Source of the DNA: IOR16 sp034927775
Lineage (GTDB): Bacteria > Bacillota > Clostridia > Peptostreptococcales > Anaerovoracaceae
NCBI GenBank assembly: GCA_034927775.1
Contig: JAYFPL010000031.1
Coordinates: 1 to 24,202 of the forward strand
Reading direction: 5' to 3'
DNA: 24,202 nt
Shown here: piece after piece, positions 1-8,333 of the stretch
Layout of the letters: each line of letters opens with the position of its first letter
Position numbering within the stretch: the stretch's first letter is position 1
The notes under the pieces: generated by a model
The model's database searches: none
What the model was told of the DNA's origin: nothing
The model's input: only the letters and a program-made list of their open reading frames with translations
Translations under genes and position numbers: made by a program

Positions 1-683
1 TTTTCTAAATTCTGCATTGCCCATTCTGCGATTTTTTTACGATCAGTTTTAGAAGCTCCTTTTAATCGAAAAATCATAACATCCGGATAATATTTCCACT
101 TGTTGATGTTTTGAATGCATGAATTTTCCCCTAAAACTACCGATTCTATCGTTTTTCCTTTTTTAGCATCCACAACCAAAGCAGCATGCCCATTTCTCCA
201 CCCATATACCCGAGAGCATTTGGTGACTAATATATCACCGTCTTCTAGATCAACAAATTTGATTCCCTCTATACGATTTCCGTCTTTGTCAATTAATGTT
301 TCTTCACAAGAGATAAAGGTATTCGCTTTGTGTGTAAAATCAATTTCTTGAAAAAAGCTTTCTTGTATAGTTTCAATTTTAAGCATCCATGCCATATATT
401 GTGCATAATCTGTGTTTTCTATCTTTGGTTTTGTTTCTCTGAGCTGATCGACCGCTACCTTCCCTAAACCAGTCTGAAATAAAATTTTTTTATAATCTGT
501 TTCGTTGATTTTTTCTTTCAAAAAAATTTGAATGATCTCTTCTTTTGGGTAATCTGGTGTAATGTGTGCCGAAGATTCTACTGCTTTTCCTGACAACATT
601 GCCCCAAAATACAAAAAGAACAAAAAGAAAAAGAAAAAACTTATTTTTTTATGATACAAGAAAAATTCTTTGATATATTTCAA
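1..683 (-). CDS. YiiX/YebB-like NlpC/P60 family cysteine peptidase, 3' truncated by window edge
   Basis: An open minus-strand frame of 227 codons enters the window edge without a stop. I start it at TTG (681-683) because AGGAGG (691-696) lies 7 nt upstream and no ATG is better placed. The N-terminus is basic, then a very Phe-rich hydrophobic segment (about residues 14-32), so a signal anchor or uncleaved signal. Further on it has GDILVTK followed by GWRNGHAALVVD with His166. This GD-(I/L)-L ... GHAA-(I/L)-V-D arrangement is typical of circularly permuted NlpC/P60 (YiiX-like) hydrolases, where this His is catalytic; the Cys would lie in the missing C-terminal part. Likely an envelope-anchored peptidase or amidase; substrate unknown. 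It follows the terminator of the ornithine operon and appears unrelated to it. Confidence 0.72.
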   Translation of the reverse strand, partial: MKYIKEFFLYHKKISFFFFFLFFLYFGAMLSGKAVESSAHITPDYPKEEIIQIFLKEKINETDYKKILFQTGLGKVAVDQLRETKPKIENTDYAQYMAWMLKIETIQESFFQEIDFTHKANTFISCEETLIDKDGNRIEGIKFVDLEDGDILVTKCSRVYGWRNGHAALVVDAKKGKTIESVVLGENSCIQNINKWKYYPDVMIFRLKGASKTDRKKIAEWAMQNLE

Positions 684-819
684 GATTTTTCCTCCTATAA
701 TTAACTTTATTTCTTCGTATTTTTTCCTTTTTTTTAGATTTTAGCCAAGAAACAAAGAAAAGGTTTTTTACAAGGAGTAAATATTCTTTATAGGCAAAGA
801 GATTTCTGATCACTACACT

Positions 820-868
820 TTTTTATCTACTCGAAAATATTGTAATATTTTCCTTAGTAGATAAAAAA
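820..868. repeat. Long perfect inverted repeat overlapping the orr terminator
   Basis: The arms TTTTTTATCTACT (820-832) and AGTAGATAAAAAA pair over 13 bp, and an inner AAAATATT/AATATTTT stem continues the fold. No U-tract follows on either strand. The right-hand A-run (863-868) is the same DNA that gives the U-tract of the ornithine operon terminator, so the two structures share sequence. The rest of 684-960 contains no ORF with a convincing ribosome binding site. Confidence 0.65.
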
Positions 869-922
869 CCTTTGGCAATAAAATGATGTATTATTTATGA
901 TACTTACATTTTCTGCCAAAGG
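863..922 (-). terminator. Rho-independent terminator of the ornithine operon
   Basis: Read on the minus strand, CCTTTGGCA (914-922) pairs with TGCCAAAGG (869-877) and is followed immediately by six U. The 36-nt interior can pair further (AAAATGTA with TACAT-CATTTT). It lies about 40 bp after the orr stop codon. Confidence 0.8.
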
Positions 923-960
923 CCTAGATTGTCTTATTTTATTCTTTCATTTACTTACTT

Positions 961-2046
961 TTATTCTTCATAATTTGTACCTACATATGCGCTTGTAAAG
1001 GCTTTCAACATTCCACCATACCCAAGCTCAAACTTGATACAATCTCCTACTTTATATGCAGTATCCGAATTTGTTACATCTAATATCAAATGGTCAGAAC
1101 TACCACCTAGAATATCAATTTTTTCATCCAGTGGTGTCATACTGTCAATATCAATGTCTTGCTTTCCAACTGCTAAAATCGCACGTTTAATGATACCACG
1201 ATCCTCATAAACTGGTTTTTGACCAAATGCGTCCACACCGATTTCACCAATTGGAATGGATTGTTTACTCTTTAACTCAATGATTTCCGCTTCTAAAATT
1301 AAAGCATCAGAGCAAGTTTCTTCAATTTTTGCACCGTATGCAGTATCATTTCCTAAAATAAATGATTCACCTAAACGAAGGTTATTAACGCCCTCTGGTA
1401 ATTCCCCTTTTCCTATTAAGTAAATAGAACTGGAGTTTCCTCCGGATATCATTGATAAAGAAATGTTAAATCTATCTTCAATTTTTCTTGCAATGTCTAC
1501 TAAGATGGATAAATTATCTTTTTTCGGAATCACTGCACCATAACAAGTCAGATTAACTCCAATACCATATAATTCAATGTAATCCATCTTTAAAATTTCA
1601 GATACAGTATCCATAATTAAGTCTTCGTCTTTAAAGAAAATTCCTTCCCTAAGATCACCTAAGTCAATCATTAATAATACTTTATGTTTTTTGTTTTGTT
1701 TTTTTGCAGCTTCATTTAAAAGAGCGATTGTAGGAAGTTCTGAATTAAAGCTTAAATCAACATAATTTACAACTTCATCTGCTTCGCTTCCCATCGGCAA
1801 TCTTAAAAGTACAGTCTCTTTTCCGTTTTTTCTGGCAAACTCTGCATAAGTTTTAATGTTCTGCACGCGAGAATCTGCCAAAAAATCTACTCCCGGATGC
1901 TGTACAATCAGCTCTACAATTCTCTTATCAGCACAAAAGCCTTTTGTTACAATCATCATAGAACAGTTGCCACCATGTGTAATTTTGCTTACCGCATCAA
2001 GATTTTGTTTAATTTTTGTTAAATGAACCGTTAATCTTGGATACAT
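961..2046 (-). CDS. orr: Ornithine racemase (PLP, alanine-racemase fold)
   Basis: Interconverts L- and D-ornithine, supplying the D-isomer that the aminomutase requires; cytoplasmic. The 361-residue protein is a fold-III (alanine racemase N-terminal type) PLP barrel. The PLP lysine is K35 in MIVTKGFCAD. Later landmarks are LLMIDLGDLREG and MISGGNSSS, the latter a likely phosphate-binding segment. The frame is open 17 codons further upstream, but I start at the internal ATG (2044-2046), giving MYPRLTVHLTKIKQN, because AAGGAGG sits directly before it and the upstream extension contains a hairpin (2077-2097). Last gene of the operon, 72 bp after the MutL-like gene. Identification rests on sequence type plus the complete pathway context. 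Confidence 0.93.
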   Translation of the reverse strand: MYPRLTVHLTKIKQNLDAVSKITHGGNCSMMIVTKGFCADKRIVELIVQHPGVDFLADSRVQNIKTYAEFARKNGKETVLLRLPMGSEADEVVNYVDLSFNSELPTIALLNEAAKKQNKKHKVLLMIDLGDLREGIFFKDEDLIMDTVSEILKMDYIELYGIGVNLTCYGAVIPKKDNLSILVDIARKIEDRFNISLSMISGGNSSSIYLIGKGELPEGVNNLRLGESFILGNDTAYGAKIEETCSDALILEAEIIELKSKQSIPIGEIGVDAFGQKPVYEDRGIIKRAILAVGKQDIDIDSMTPLDEKIDILGGSSDHLILDVTNSDTAYKVGDCIKFELGYGGMLKAFTSAYVGTNYEE

Positions 2047-2076
2047 CGCTTCTCCTCCTTGAATCCTTTCTTTCAT

Positions 2077-2097
2077 ATGTTGCGTAATGCGCAACAT
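2077..2097 (-). other. Intercistronic hairpin between mutL-like gene and orr
   Basis: ATGTTGCG (2077-2084) and CGCAACAT (2090-2097) form a perfect 8-bp stem with a 5-nt loop just upstream of the orr ribosome binding site. There is no U-tract, so it is not a terminator. It may affect processing, stability or translation of the downstream cistron. Confidence 0.7.
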
Positions 2098-2118
2098 CAG
2101 TAAATAGAAATCTTTGAT

Positions 2119-3660
2119 TTAATCATTTACACTTTTTTTTACATATTCTCCATTAATGCATTCGTAACCTTCTTCACGCAAATGTTCTTCCAACTCTTTT
2201 TTCTTCTTATTTTCAATGGCTTCCAGTCGTTCTAGCTCCTGCAAATAAGCTGCTTTAGCAGAACGAATCGGACCATCATCTTTTTTCGCTGGGAATTTAA
2301 AATCTAAGCTCTTTTCTAAAAGCTTAATGGTTCCTTCTCTATATTTCTTGGATAGCACACCCAAAGAAGCCATAATATAATCATTGTCGACTAAAATGCG
2401 AGCACTTTCACTTGGGAATAACAGTAATCCAGTTTCGTTATGCTTTGCTATGTCCTCCATAATCTCTACTCTATTAGGAAGTCTCGTCAATGCACCGCCT
2501 GTTCCAATGATATATTTTACCTGTGTTAAATCCTTACCTTCTGCTACCGTACTTCTGCCGGACGGACCATATATGTATCGAATTTGTCCTGCATGACGTT
2601 CTACCGAACGAATTACAGCTTCTTTTGTCAAACGTTCAACAAAGACACGTTCGTCATCATTTTTTGGAATTGCTTTGTAACTTTCCATCACTGCCTGCAG
2701 ATCAATATTTGGTAAATCTTCTGTAAGCTTTTCTTCACCAATCAATTCCACAATATTTTTCATATTTACATAAACGCCGAGATCACCTTCCACTGTACGC
2801 TTCGCTTTTGGTTCCGGACTGATCATAATTCTGGCGATTTGATCGGATTCTTCACACACTGAATGTACATCCGTTGTCGCTCCACCAACATCTAAAACTA
2901 CAACGTTTCCTATACATTCATTTAACAGCTTGGTTGCTTCCATAACGGCACCCGGTGTCGGAATAATCGGCCCATTCACCATATCCCGAACATGTTCCAT
3001 CCCCGGCGCATGAATAATGTGATCTTCAAATGCGTCTTGAATGACTTTTCTTGCCGGCTCTACATTTAGGTCATCAATTTTAGGGTAAACGTTATCTACA
3101 ATATATAATTTTGAACCGCTCTCCTCATCGAAGATCAGTTTGATTTCTTCTTGATTTTCTACATTTCCTGCATAAATAATCGGTGTGCTCAATCCCATAC
3201 TTCGAATCATTTCTGCGTTATACACCGCAGTATCCCGCTCCCCATAGTCTACACCACCGGCTATGAGAATTAAATTCGGTTTTATTTCTTTAATTTTTTG
3301 CAAATCTGTACGTCGCAGCCTTCCTGCTGTTACGTAATGAATGATGGCTCCAGCACCAAGTGCCGCTTCCTTTGCTGCTTTTGCAGTCATATCATAAACA
3401 AGGCCATGCACGGTCATTTTCAATCCGCCTGCTGCCGAAGAAGTCGCAAGCATTTCATCGTATTCTAAGGAATCAATGCCCATATTTTTGCACAAATCAT
3501 CAATTGCGCCTTGAAGTCCAATTCTTACGTCGCCGTCCATTACCGATGTGGGGGCCTGCCCTTGAGCCCAAAAAATAGGGTCCTCTGTATTTATATCTTT
3601 AAATGCATTTACTACCGTTGTGGTTGAGCCGATTTCAGCTACTAATACGTCGACTTTCAT
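2119..3660 (-). CDS. MutL/GlmL-like actin-fold ATPase, probable ornithine aminomutase reactivase
   Basis: A 513-residue protein of the GlmL/MutL family found beside coenzyme-B12 amino-acid mutases (glutamate mutase, ornithine aminomutase). It shows the actin/Hsp70 nucleotide-binding pattern: phosphate 1 loop EIGSTTTVVNAF (G11-T15), phosphate 2 loop VVVLDVGGATTDVHS (D257-D264) and an adenosine-site motif IGTGGALTRL. The C-terminus is Lys/Glu-rich and probably coiled-coil. Inferred job: ATP-driven replacement of damaged cobalamin in OraE; this rests on family and position and, as far as I know, has not been shown for the ornithine enzyme. Start chosen at ATG 3658-3660 (MKVDVLVAEIG) with AAGGAG 7 nt upstream, rather than 12 codons earlier. 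It follows oraE by 74 bp. Confidence 0.85.
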   Translation of the reverse strand: MKVDVLVAEIGSTTTVVNAFKDINTEDPIFWAQGQAPTSVMDGDVRIGLQGAIDDLCKNMGIDSLEYDEMLATSSAAGGLKMTVHGLVYDMTAKAAKEAALGAGAIIHYVTAGRLRRTDLQKIKEIKPNLILIAGGVDYGERDTAVYNAEMIRSMGLSTPIIYAGNVENQEEIKLIFDEESGSKLYIVDNVYPKIDDLNVEPARKVIQDAFEDHIIHAPGMEHVRDMVNGPIIPTPGAVMEATKLLNECIGNVVVLDVGGATTDVHSVCEESDQIARIMISPEPKAKRTVEGDLGVYVNMKNIVELIGEEKLTEDLPNIDLQAVMESYKAIPKNDDERVFVERLTKEAVIRSVERHAGQIRYIYGPSGRSTVAEGKDLTQVKYIIGTGGALTRLPNRVEIMEDIAKHNETGLLLFPSESARILVDNDYIMASLGVLSKKYREGTIKLLEKSLDFKFPAKKDDGPIRSAKAAYLQELERLEAIENKKKKELEEHLREEGYECINGEYVKKSVND

Positions 3661-3683
3661 ATAATAACTCCTTATTTTTAACA

Positions 3684-3713
3684 ATGGAGTCTGCACTCTT
3701 GCACAGACTCCAT
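3684..3713 (-). other. Intercistronic hairpin between oraE and mutL-like gene
   Basis: ATGGAGTCTG (3684-3693) pairs perfectly with CAGACTCCAT (3704-3713) around a 10-nt loop. On the transcript it lies between the oraE stop and the ribosome binding site of the next gene. No U-tract follows. Confidence 0.75.
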
Positions 3714-3734
3714 CTAAATTCTTTCTGCTTATTA

Positions 3735-5945
3735 CTACTGATCTCTTCTTCTGATTCTTTCTTCTACTAAGAAGGAAGCTACGTCTATACCATGTGAGTT
3801 TCTTCCGAAACCAGCATCAATACCAGTCTTCAAAGCTTCTTCAGGAATTACCTGCGTACCGCCTGCAACAATCATTACTTTATCTCTGATTCCTTTTTCA
3901 ATTGCAAGTTCATTGATTCTCTTCATGTTCTTGTAATGAATGTTATCATGAGAAATAATTGTGGATGCAAGGATAGCTTCCGCATTTAATTCTACTGCTG
4001 CGTCAACTAGCTTTTCAACCGGAACAGAAGTGCCGAGGTATACACACTCAATACCAAATCTTTCAATACCGCCATGCTTGATATTGATGATTTCAAGAAG
4101 ACCTACAGAGTGTTCATCTTCACCAACGGTACCGCAAACAACCTTTAATGGATGTTCCTTTACATCTTTTCTGATTTCTTCATCAGTTAGATATACTGGT
4201 TCAGGTGGAACTACAAGCGTTGAAAGATCTACGTCAAATTTGAGTTTACCTTTCATTTCAATTCTTGTACCTTCTGCTTCTTGAAGTACTTCTCTTGAAA
4301 TTACTTCCGGATCCTCCAAACCTAATTTGTTACCGATTTCTACTGCAACTACTTCTGCAGTTCTCTTGTTTGCAGGAATGCACATTGTAAACATTACTGT
4401 ACCATCTGCCAACCATTCCATTTCAGGCTTGATGAAGTTTGAATTTCTATATTTAGCATTTTCAGCCATTCTTGTGTTTACATTATCATCATCCAACTCA
4501 TCAATATAAACGATCTTGCTTCTGTCTTCAAACGTACATCCGCCAATCAATGCTGCTGGATCTTTAGGATCTCCACCGTATTGTTCCACATTATTATATC
4601 CATAATGAGCAGTTACAGGAGCCATGTAGTCTTCGTCTCTTTCATAAACGAATCCGTATCCGATACCGCCTTCAATCTTTCTTGCGATACCGTCGCCGTT
4701 TCTTTCAGGATACATTGCGGAGTCAACGAAGAATCCTTCTTGTACTGCCTCAAAGTAGCCGCCTGCTTCAACAATTTCTTCCATGAACAAGCAAGCTCTT
4801 TCTCTGATTTCTCTTGATTTTTCGATTAATGGACCGTCTTTCTTTAATTCAACCATTTCCATTAAGCCGTCAAGACCAATTAATGTTTGTTTCGCTGTAT
4901 CACAAGCTTCAATGTTATAGATATGCCAAGGAACATTTCTACCTTCATCAGGAGTAATGGTTGACTGGATATCTGCTCTTGTAAGCTTTGAAATAAACAT
5001 ATTCAATACATGCGTAACAGTTGCTTCTCTAGCGGAAGAATCGATGTACTTCGTGTTCATCTGTGCTCTCATTCTGTATCTTCTGCAGAAATCTCTAAGT
5101 GCTACTGCATAAGGAAGATCCATGTATACGCACGGTGCTGGAGTCGCTGTTGGAGGTACAGTTGACAAGCAAATATTCTCTGGCTTAATTCCAACCTTTT
5201 CTGAGAATAAAGAGTTGATTGCATGCTGAACGATAAGTTCCGGCATTACCTTCCATGCTTCTCTAGCTGTTGCGTTTGCATTGTGAGCTCCATCAATCTG
5301 TGCAATTTCTGCCCATGCTAATACTTTCTTTGACTCACAAGCATCTACGAAAGAACGAACACAATTGATGTTTCTGTAAAGAACATTGTACTGCGGATCC
5401 TGGTGCGCACCGTTGATTCCTTCTTCTGCAAACATTACGGCTACATCAGGGCCTGCAACACCGGATACATAAGAGTGATAGTTAATTGGACGACCAACTT
5501 CATCTTCAATTAAATCCAATGCTTTTCTCTGTGCTCTGACTTGCTTTCTTGTAATTGGAACACCACCGATACCTTGCGGAGTACCTTCAATCAATCCATC
5601 CATATGGGATTGTCCTGCAGTACGAATTACCATGATATGGTCTGCACCATGCCAAGCTGCCATTCTCATTCTTCTGATATCGTCTTCAAATCTTCCGGAA
5701 GCGATTTCAGTCGTGATAACCGGAGCTGGCTGTGGGTCAATATTGTTAAAATACTTAGCAGGAGGTAGTGGTACACTCTGCTTTAACGGTTCCGTTGCAT
5801 CCTTATAACTGAAAGGTCCCATTTCTAGGTCTGCTACAGGTTTTCTCCAAACCCATCCTTTTCTTCTTGGTGCATATTTATCGAGGTCCTGCAAGATAAG
5901 CTCGATATCAATTTTCTTATCTTTTTCTAATTTATCGTAAGCCAT
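3735..5945 (-). CDS. oraE: D-ornithine 4,5-aminomutase, large subunit (B12 and PLP binding)
   Basis: Catalytic subunit of the adenosylcobalamin- and PLP-dependent enzyme that moves the terminal amino group of D-ornithine to C4, giving 2,4-diaminopentanoate. 736 residues, full length for the family. The C-terminal Rossmann-like domain has the base-off cobalamin motif DxHxxG as DEHSVG with His612, and the PLP lysine K623 follows exactly 11 residues later in NIKHGG. The same His-to-Lys spacing is known in the Clostridium sticklandii enzyme (H618, K629). The N-terminal two thirds form the TIM-barrel PLP/substrate part. Its ribosome binding site (GGAGGG) lies inside the end of oraS, and the two genes are separated by 1 nt, so translation is probably coupled. 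Confidence 0.97.
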   Translation of the reverse strand: MAYDKLEKDKKIDIELILQDLDKYAPRRKGWVWRKPVADLEMGPFSYKDATEPLKQSVPLPPAKYFNNIDPQPAPVITTEIASGRFEDDIRRMRMAAWHGADHIMVIRTAGQSHMDGLIEGTPQGIGGVPITRKQVRAQRKALDLIEDEVGRPINYHSYVSGVAGPDVAVMFAEEGINGAHQDPQYNVLYRNINCVRSFVDACESKKVLAWAEIAQIDGAHNANATAREAWKVMPELIVQHAINSLFSEKVGIKPENICLSTVPPTATPAPCVYMDLPYAVALRDFCRRYRMRAQMNTKYIDSSAREATVTHVLNMFISKLTRADIQSTITPDEGRNVPWHIYNIEACDTAKQTLIGLDGLMEMVELKKDGPLIEKSREIRERACLFMEEIVEAGGYFEAVQEGFFVDSAMYPERNGDGIARKIEGGIGYGFVYERDEDYMAPVTAHYGYNNVEQYGGDPKDPAALIGGCTFEDRSKIVYIDELDDDNVNTRMAENAKYRNSNFIKPEMEWLADGTVMFTMCIPANKRTAEVVAVEIGNKLGLEDPEVISREVLQEAEGTRIEMKGKLKFDVDLSTLVVPPEPVYLTDEEIRKDVKEHPLKVVCGTVGEDEHSVGLLEIINIKHGGIERFGIECVYLGTSVPVEKLVDAAVELNAEAILASTIISHDNIHYKNMKRINELAIEKGIRDKVMIVAGGTQVIPEEALKTGIDAGFGRNSHGIDVASFLVEERIRRRDQ

Positions 5946-5946
5946 C

Positions 5947-6309
5947 TTATTTCCCTCCTTTAAACAATGCTACCGCTTCATCCCAACCTTTACCTTCTGC
6001 AAGCATTGCTGCTGCTTCAGGAATTGAAATGTTCTTAGCCTTTGATAACTTATATACTACGTGGCCTGCGCCTTTACCCATTAATCCTCTGTCCATGCAG
6101 CCTTCAACGATTGGCTTTGACTGAAGGGATGAAACACCCATTCGCAAAAGAACAGCTCTTTCTACGGAAGGAGTTGTGTTTTTCTTTCCCAACTCCAATA
6201 GAGGATCAACTACTTTCGCTGTTAACTCCCAGAACTTATCATACAATTCTTCGTCTGAAAGTTTTGCAATGTGCTTTCTGCGTTCTGCAAAATCATCTTT
6301 TCTTTCCAT
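5947..6309 (-). CDS. oraS: D-ornithine 4,5-aminomutase, small subunit
   Basis: A 120-residue helical protein, the usual OraS length, starting MERKDDFAERRKHIAKLSD. It forms the heteromer with OraE and completes the active aminomutase; it has no cofactor motif of its own. Conserved-looking central segment MGVSSLQSKPIVEGCMDRG. AAGGAG lies 8 nt before the ATG. The oraS stop and oraE start are 1 nt apart, consistent with matched production of subunits. It is 148 bp downstream of ortB, with a long hairpin in the gap. Confidence 0.95.
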   Translation of the reverse strand: MERKDDFAERRKHIAKLSDEELYDKFWELTAKVVDPLLELGKKNTTPSVERAVLLRMGVSSLQSKPIVEGCMDRGLMGKGAGHVVYKLSKAKNISIPEAAAMLAEGKGWDEAVALFKGGK

Positions 6310-6351
6310 CCTGTTTCTCCTTATTTAATAATCTTTCAATTTCGGATTAAT

Positions 6352-6398
6352 AAGATGTAGATTTCAATTTATTGCGGTTTCATCAAAATCCACATCTT
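6352..6398 (-). other. Intercistronic hairpin between ortB and oraS
   Basis: AAGATGTAGATTT (6352-6364) pairs with AAATCCACATCTT (6386-6398) over 13 bp; on the minus-strand transcript the only imperfection is one G-U pair. The loop is 21 nt. Sequence after the stem is ATTAATCC with no U-tract, so read-through into oraS is expected. The remaining part of the 148-bp gap has a smaller TTTGG/CCAAA hairpin next to the ortB stop and no ORF. Confidence 0.7.
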
Positions 6399-6457
6399 TG
6401 TTTTTAATTCATTTTCGGAGCTCGCTTTTAACGTCAAAGACTATTTGGACTACCAAA

Positions 6458-7858
6458 TTAGAGTCCTAAAACTTCTTTAACAAAAGCAACATCTGTCTTT
6501 GTTTCTGCTGCAAGAAATTCTAAGTCAGCATCCGTTGGAGTTCCTTCGTGCTTTTTACAAGCTTTTTTAATTAAGGAAGATCTGAAACGATTGATGTCAG
6601 CATCTTTGCACTTAATATAGCTTGGATCCTTTGGTAATATGATATTTTCGCCTGGCTTGTCTTCATTAGTGTCGCCAAAACGAATTTCAATACCATTTTC
6701 TCTTGCGAAAGATAATTGAGGCTGAATATGTTTACCAGCACCTGTGTATTCTGTTTCACTGATAACAATAACTGCATCTTCAGGAAGCTCCTGAGCTAAT
6801 GAGAATGCAGCTGCCAATGCTGTATTTCCAGCAGGTCCTCTTTCGATACCTTCTAGGTTTGCAAGAGCTTCTGTCATATAGAATACTTCACCCTGTGTAA
6901 CTGTTACATAACGGTCCATGTAACGAAGAGGTCTTGCTGCACTTCTTGGAACGTCGGAATGATCTGGGTCTGTAGCATATGGAACACCAAATCCAGTGTG
7001 ACCTGTTGTGCATGATTTACGGTTAAATTGTTTATCGGAAGCCATGTGCAGTCCTGTCAAATCGATAGAAGCTGCAACATATTTCGTATCGGTTGCTCCA
7101 GCTTTCATCAAACCACGAGCAGTTCCTGTCATCATACCGCCGCCAGCATTTGTGCATACAACCATATCAGGATCTTTTCCAATGTATTCACGACACTGCA
7201 TAGCAATTTCATAACCTAATGTTTCTACACCAGCGATACCAAATGGTGAGTATAAGGAAGCATTAAAATATCCTGTATCTTCCAAAATGGATAAGAAGGA
7301 GTAGAATAATTCAGGCCCAACTGTCAACTGAACAACTTCTGCACCAAAAGCTTCACACTTTCTTGCTTTTTCAACGATTTCCGGTTGACCAACTCCATGG
7401 GAGTCATAGCATTCCTGAACGATGATGCATTCCAATCCCTGCATTGCTGCCTGAGATGCAACTGCTGCACCATAGTTACCGGATGTAGCTGCAATAACAC
7501 CTTTATATCCTAGCTTCTTTGCATGAGCAACAGCGCAAGCTGCTCTTCTTGCTTTGAAGGAACCAGATGGATTAGCTGCTTCATCCTTAGCAAAAATGCG
7601 AGCACCATATCCTGGTTTTGCATATTTTCTAGAAAGAGCGGATAAATTTCTTAACTCTAAGAGTGGAGTATTACCAACGCCTGTTCTTCCTTGAATTTTA
7701 GCAACTTCATCTAATGTATATCCCGTTGACTTCATCAACTGTTCGTAATCAAATGCGACTGAACCTGATTCAAAGTCTGTGTAATCTAAGCCAAGAGCTT
7801 TTTTCATAATTTCGTTGGATCTTCCCATAACGGAAGCATAATCTTTTGCCAGTGCCAT
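6458..7858 (-). CDS. ortB: 2-amino-4-oxopentanoate thiolase, beta subunit (PLP)
   Basis: With OrtA, cleaves 2-amino-4-oxopentanoate with CoA to acetyl-CoA and D-alanine, the product-forming step of oxidative ornithine degradation. 466 residues of the fold-type II PLP family (threonine synthase/cysteine synthase relatives). The PLP lysine is K102 in NPSGSFKARRA. ATSGNYGAAVA is the substrate/cofactor Asn loop and TNAGGGMMTGTARG the glycine-rich phosphate-binding loop. The ATG overlaps the ortA stop codon by one base (TAATG), and its ribosome binding site GGAGGTGA lies within ortA, so translational coupling is likely. Confidence 0.96.
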   Translation of the reverse strand: MALAKDYASVMGRSNEIMKKALGLDYTDFESGSVAFDYEQLMKSTGYTLDEVAKIQGRTGVGNTPLLELRNLSALSRKYAKPGYGARIFAKDEAANPSGSFKARRAACAVAHAKKLGYKGVIAATSGNYGAAVASQAAMQGLECIIVQECYDSHGVGQPEIVEKARKCEAFGAEVVQLTVGPELFYSFLSILEDTGYFNASLYSPFGIAGVETLGYEIAMQCREYIGKDPDMVVCTNAGGGMMTGTARGLMKAGATDTKYVAASIDLTGLHMASDKQFNRKSCTTGHTGFGVPYATDPDHSDVPRSAARPLRYMDRYVTVTQGEVFYMTEALANLEGIERGPAGNTALAAAFSLAQELPEDAVIVISETEYTGAGKHIQPQLSFARENGIEIRFGDTNEDKPGENIILPKDPSYIKCKDADINRFRSSLIKKACKKHEGTPTDADLEFLAAETKTDVAFVKEVLGL

Positions 7859-8157
7859 TATTTGTCACCTCCAAACATGATTTCTCTTAGCTGCTTATCA
7901 ATCTGAACCAATTCAGGAACAAATTTGCCATAGCTATGTGTATAATATGGGTTAACTTCAATAAGTTTTCCCTTTTCTAAACGATTTGCTGCAGTTTTTA
8001 CTGTAACTTCATCGCCAATTTCTGCATCTTCCTGTAAAAATCCTTTTGTCCACATTTCAAGTGGGCATGCTCTTGTGTCATCTGGAACTTTTGGAGCTCT
8101 TCCTGATGGCTCCAGTACGATTGAATGAATACGTACCCATTCACCTTTTTTTACCAT
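7858..8157 (-). CDS. ortA: 2-amino-4-oxopentanoate thiolase, alpha subunit
   Basis: The 99-residue small subunit of the PLP thiolase, beginning MVKKGEWVRIHSIVLEPSGRA. It has no recognisable cofactor motif; its assignment comes from family resemblance, size and the invariant ortA-ortB pairing. Contains the Cys/Pro segment DDTRACPLEMWTKGFL. AAGGAG lies 8 nt before the start. Stop overlaps the ortB start by 1 nt. It is 176 bp downstream of ord with two hairpins in the gap. Confidence 0.94.
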   Translation of the reverse strand: MVKKGEWVRIHSIVLEPSGRAPKVPDDTRACPLEMWTKGFLQEDAEIGDEVTVKTAANRLEKGKLIEVNPYYTHSYGKFVPELVQIDKQLREIMFGGDK

Positions 8158-8221
8158 TTCTATTCTCCTTTTCTAGAAAATACATTTCTGTATTATCTAA
8201 AATAATTTAATTATATACAAA

Positions 8222-8244
8222 GAAAAAGATAGTACATCTTTTTC
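8222..8244 (-). other. Second small hairpin in the ord-ortA gap
   Basis: GAAAAAGAT (8222-8230) and ATCTTTTTC (8236-8244) form a 9-bp stem with a 5-nt loop. On the minus strand the descending arm is followed by TTTG, so it could act as a weak attenuator between ord and the rest of the operon, but no long U-tract is present. Confidence 0.45.
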
Positions 8245-8274
8245 AAATGTATCTAAATTTATGTAGATGTTGAT

Positions 8275-8305
8275 ATAGAGGACGATTACAAAAATCGTCC
8301 TCTAT
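8275..8305 (-). other. Intercistronic hairpin between ord and ortA
   Basis: ATAGAGGACGAT (8275-8286) and ATCGTCCTCTAT (8294-8305) form a perfect stem that can extend to 13 bp around a 5-nt loop, 28 nt after the ord stop. No U-tract follows on either strand. It is the strongest of the internal operon hairpins and a plausible 3' stabiliser for an ord-only transcript. Confidence 0.75.
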
Positions 8306-8333
8306 GGTGTAGTATTTGTTAAATTACTATTTT

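Noticed and set aside
115..351. Plus-strand 78-codon frame at the left edge
   Set aside because: It is antisense to the YiiX-like peptidase, whose motifs and ribosome binding site are clear.
3961..5768. Several plus-strand frames opposite oraE (60-107 codons)
   Set aside because: Ser/Thr-rich shadow translations of a well supported gene, with no initiation signals.
8275..8305. Rho-independent terminator after ord
   Set aside because: Strong stem but no U-tract on either strand, and the following genes complete the pathway; kept as an intercistronic hairpin.
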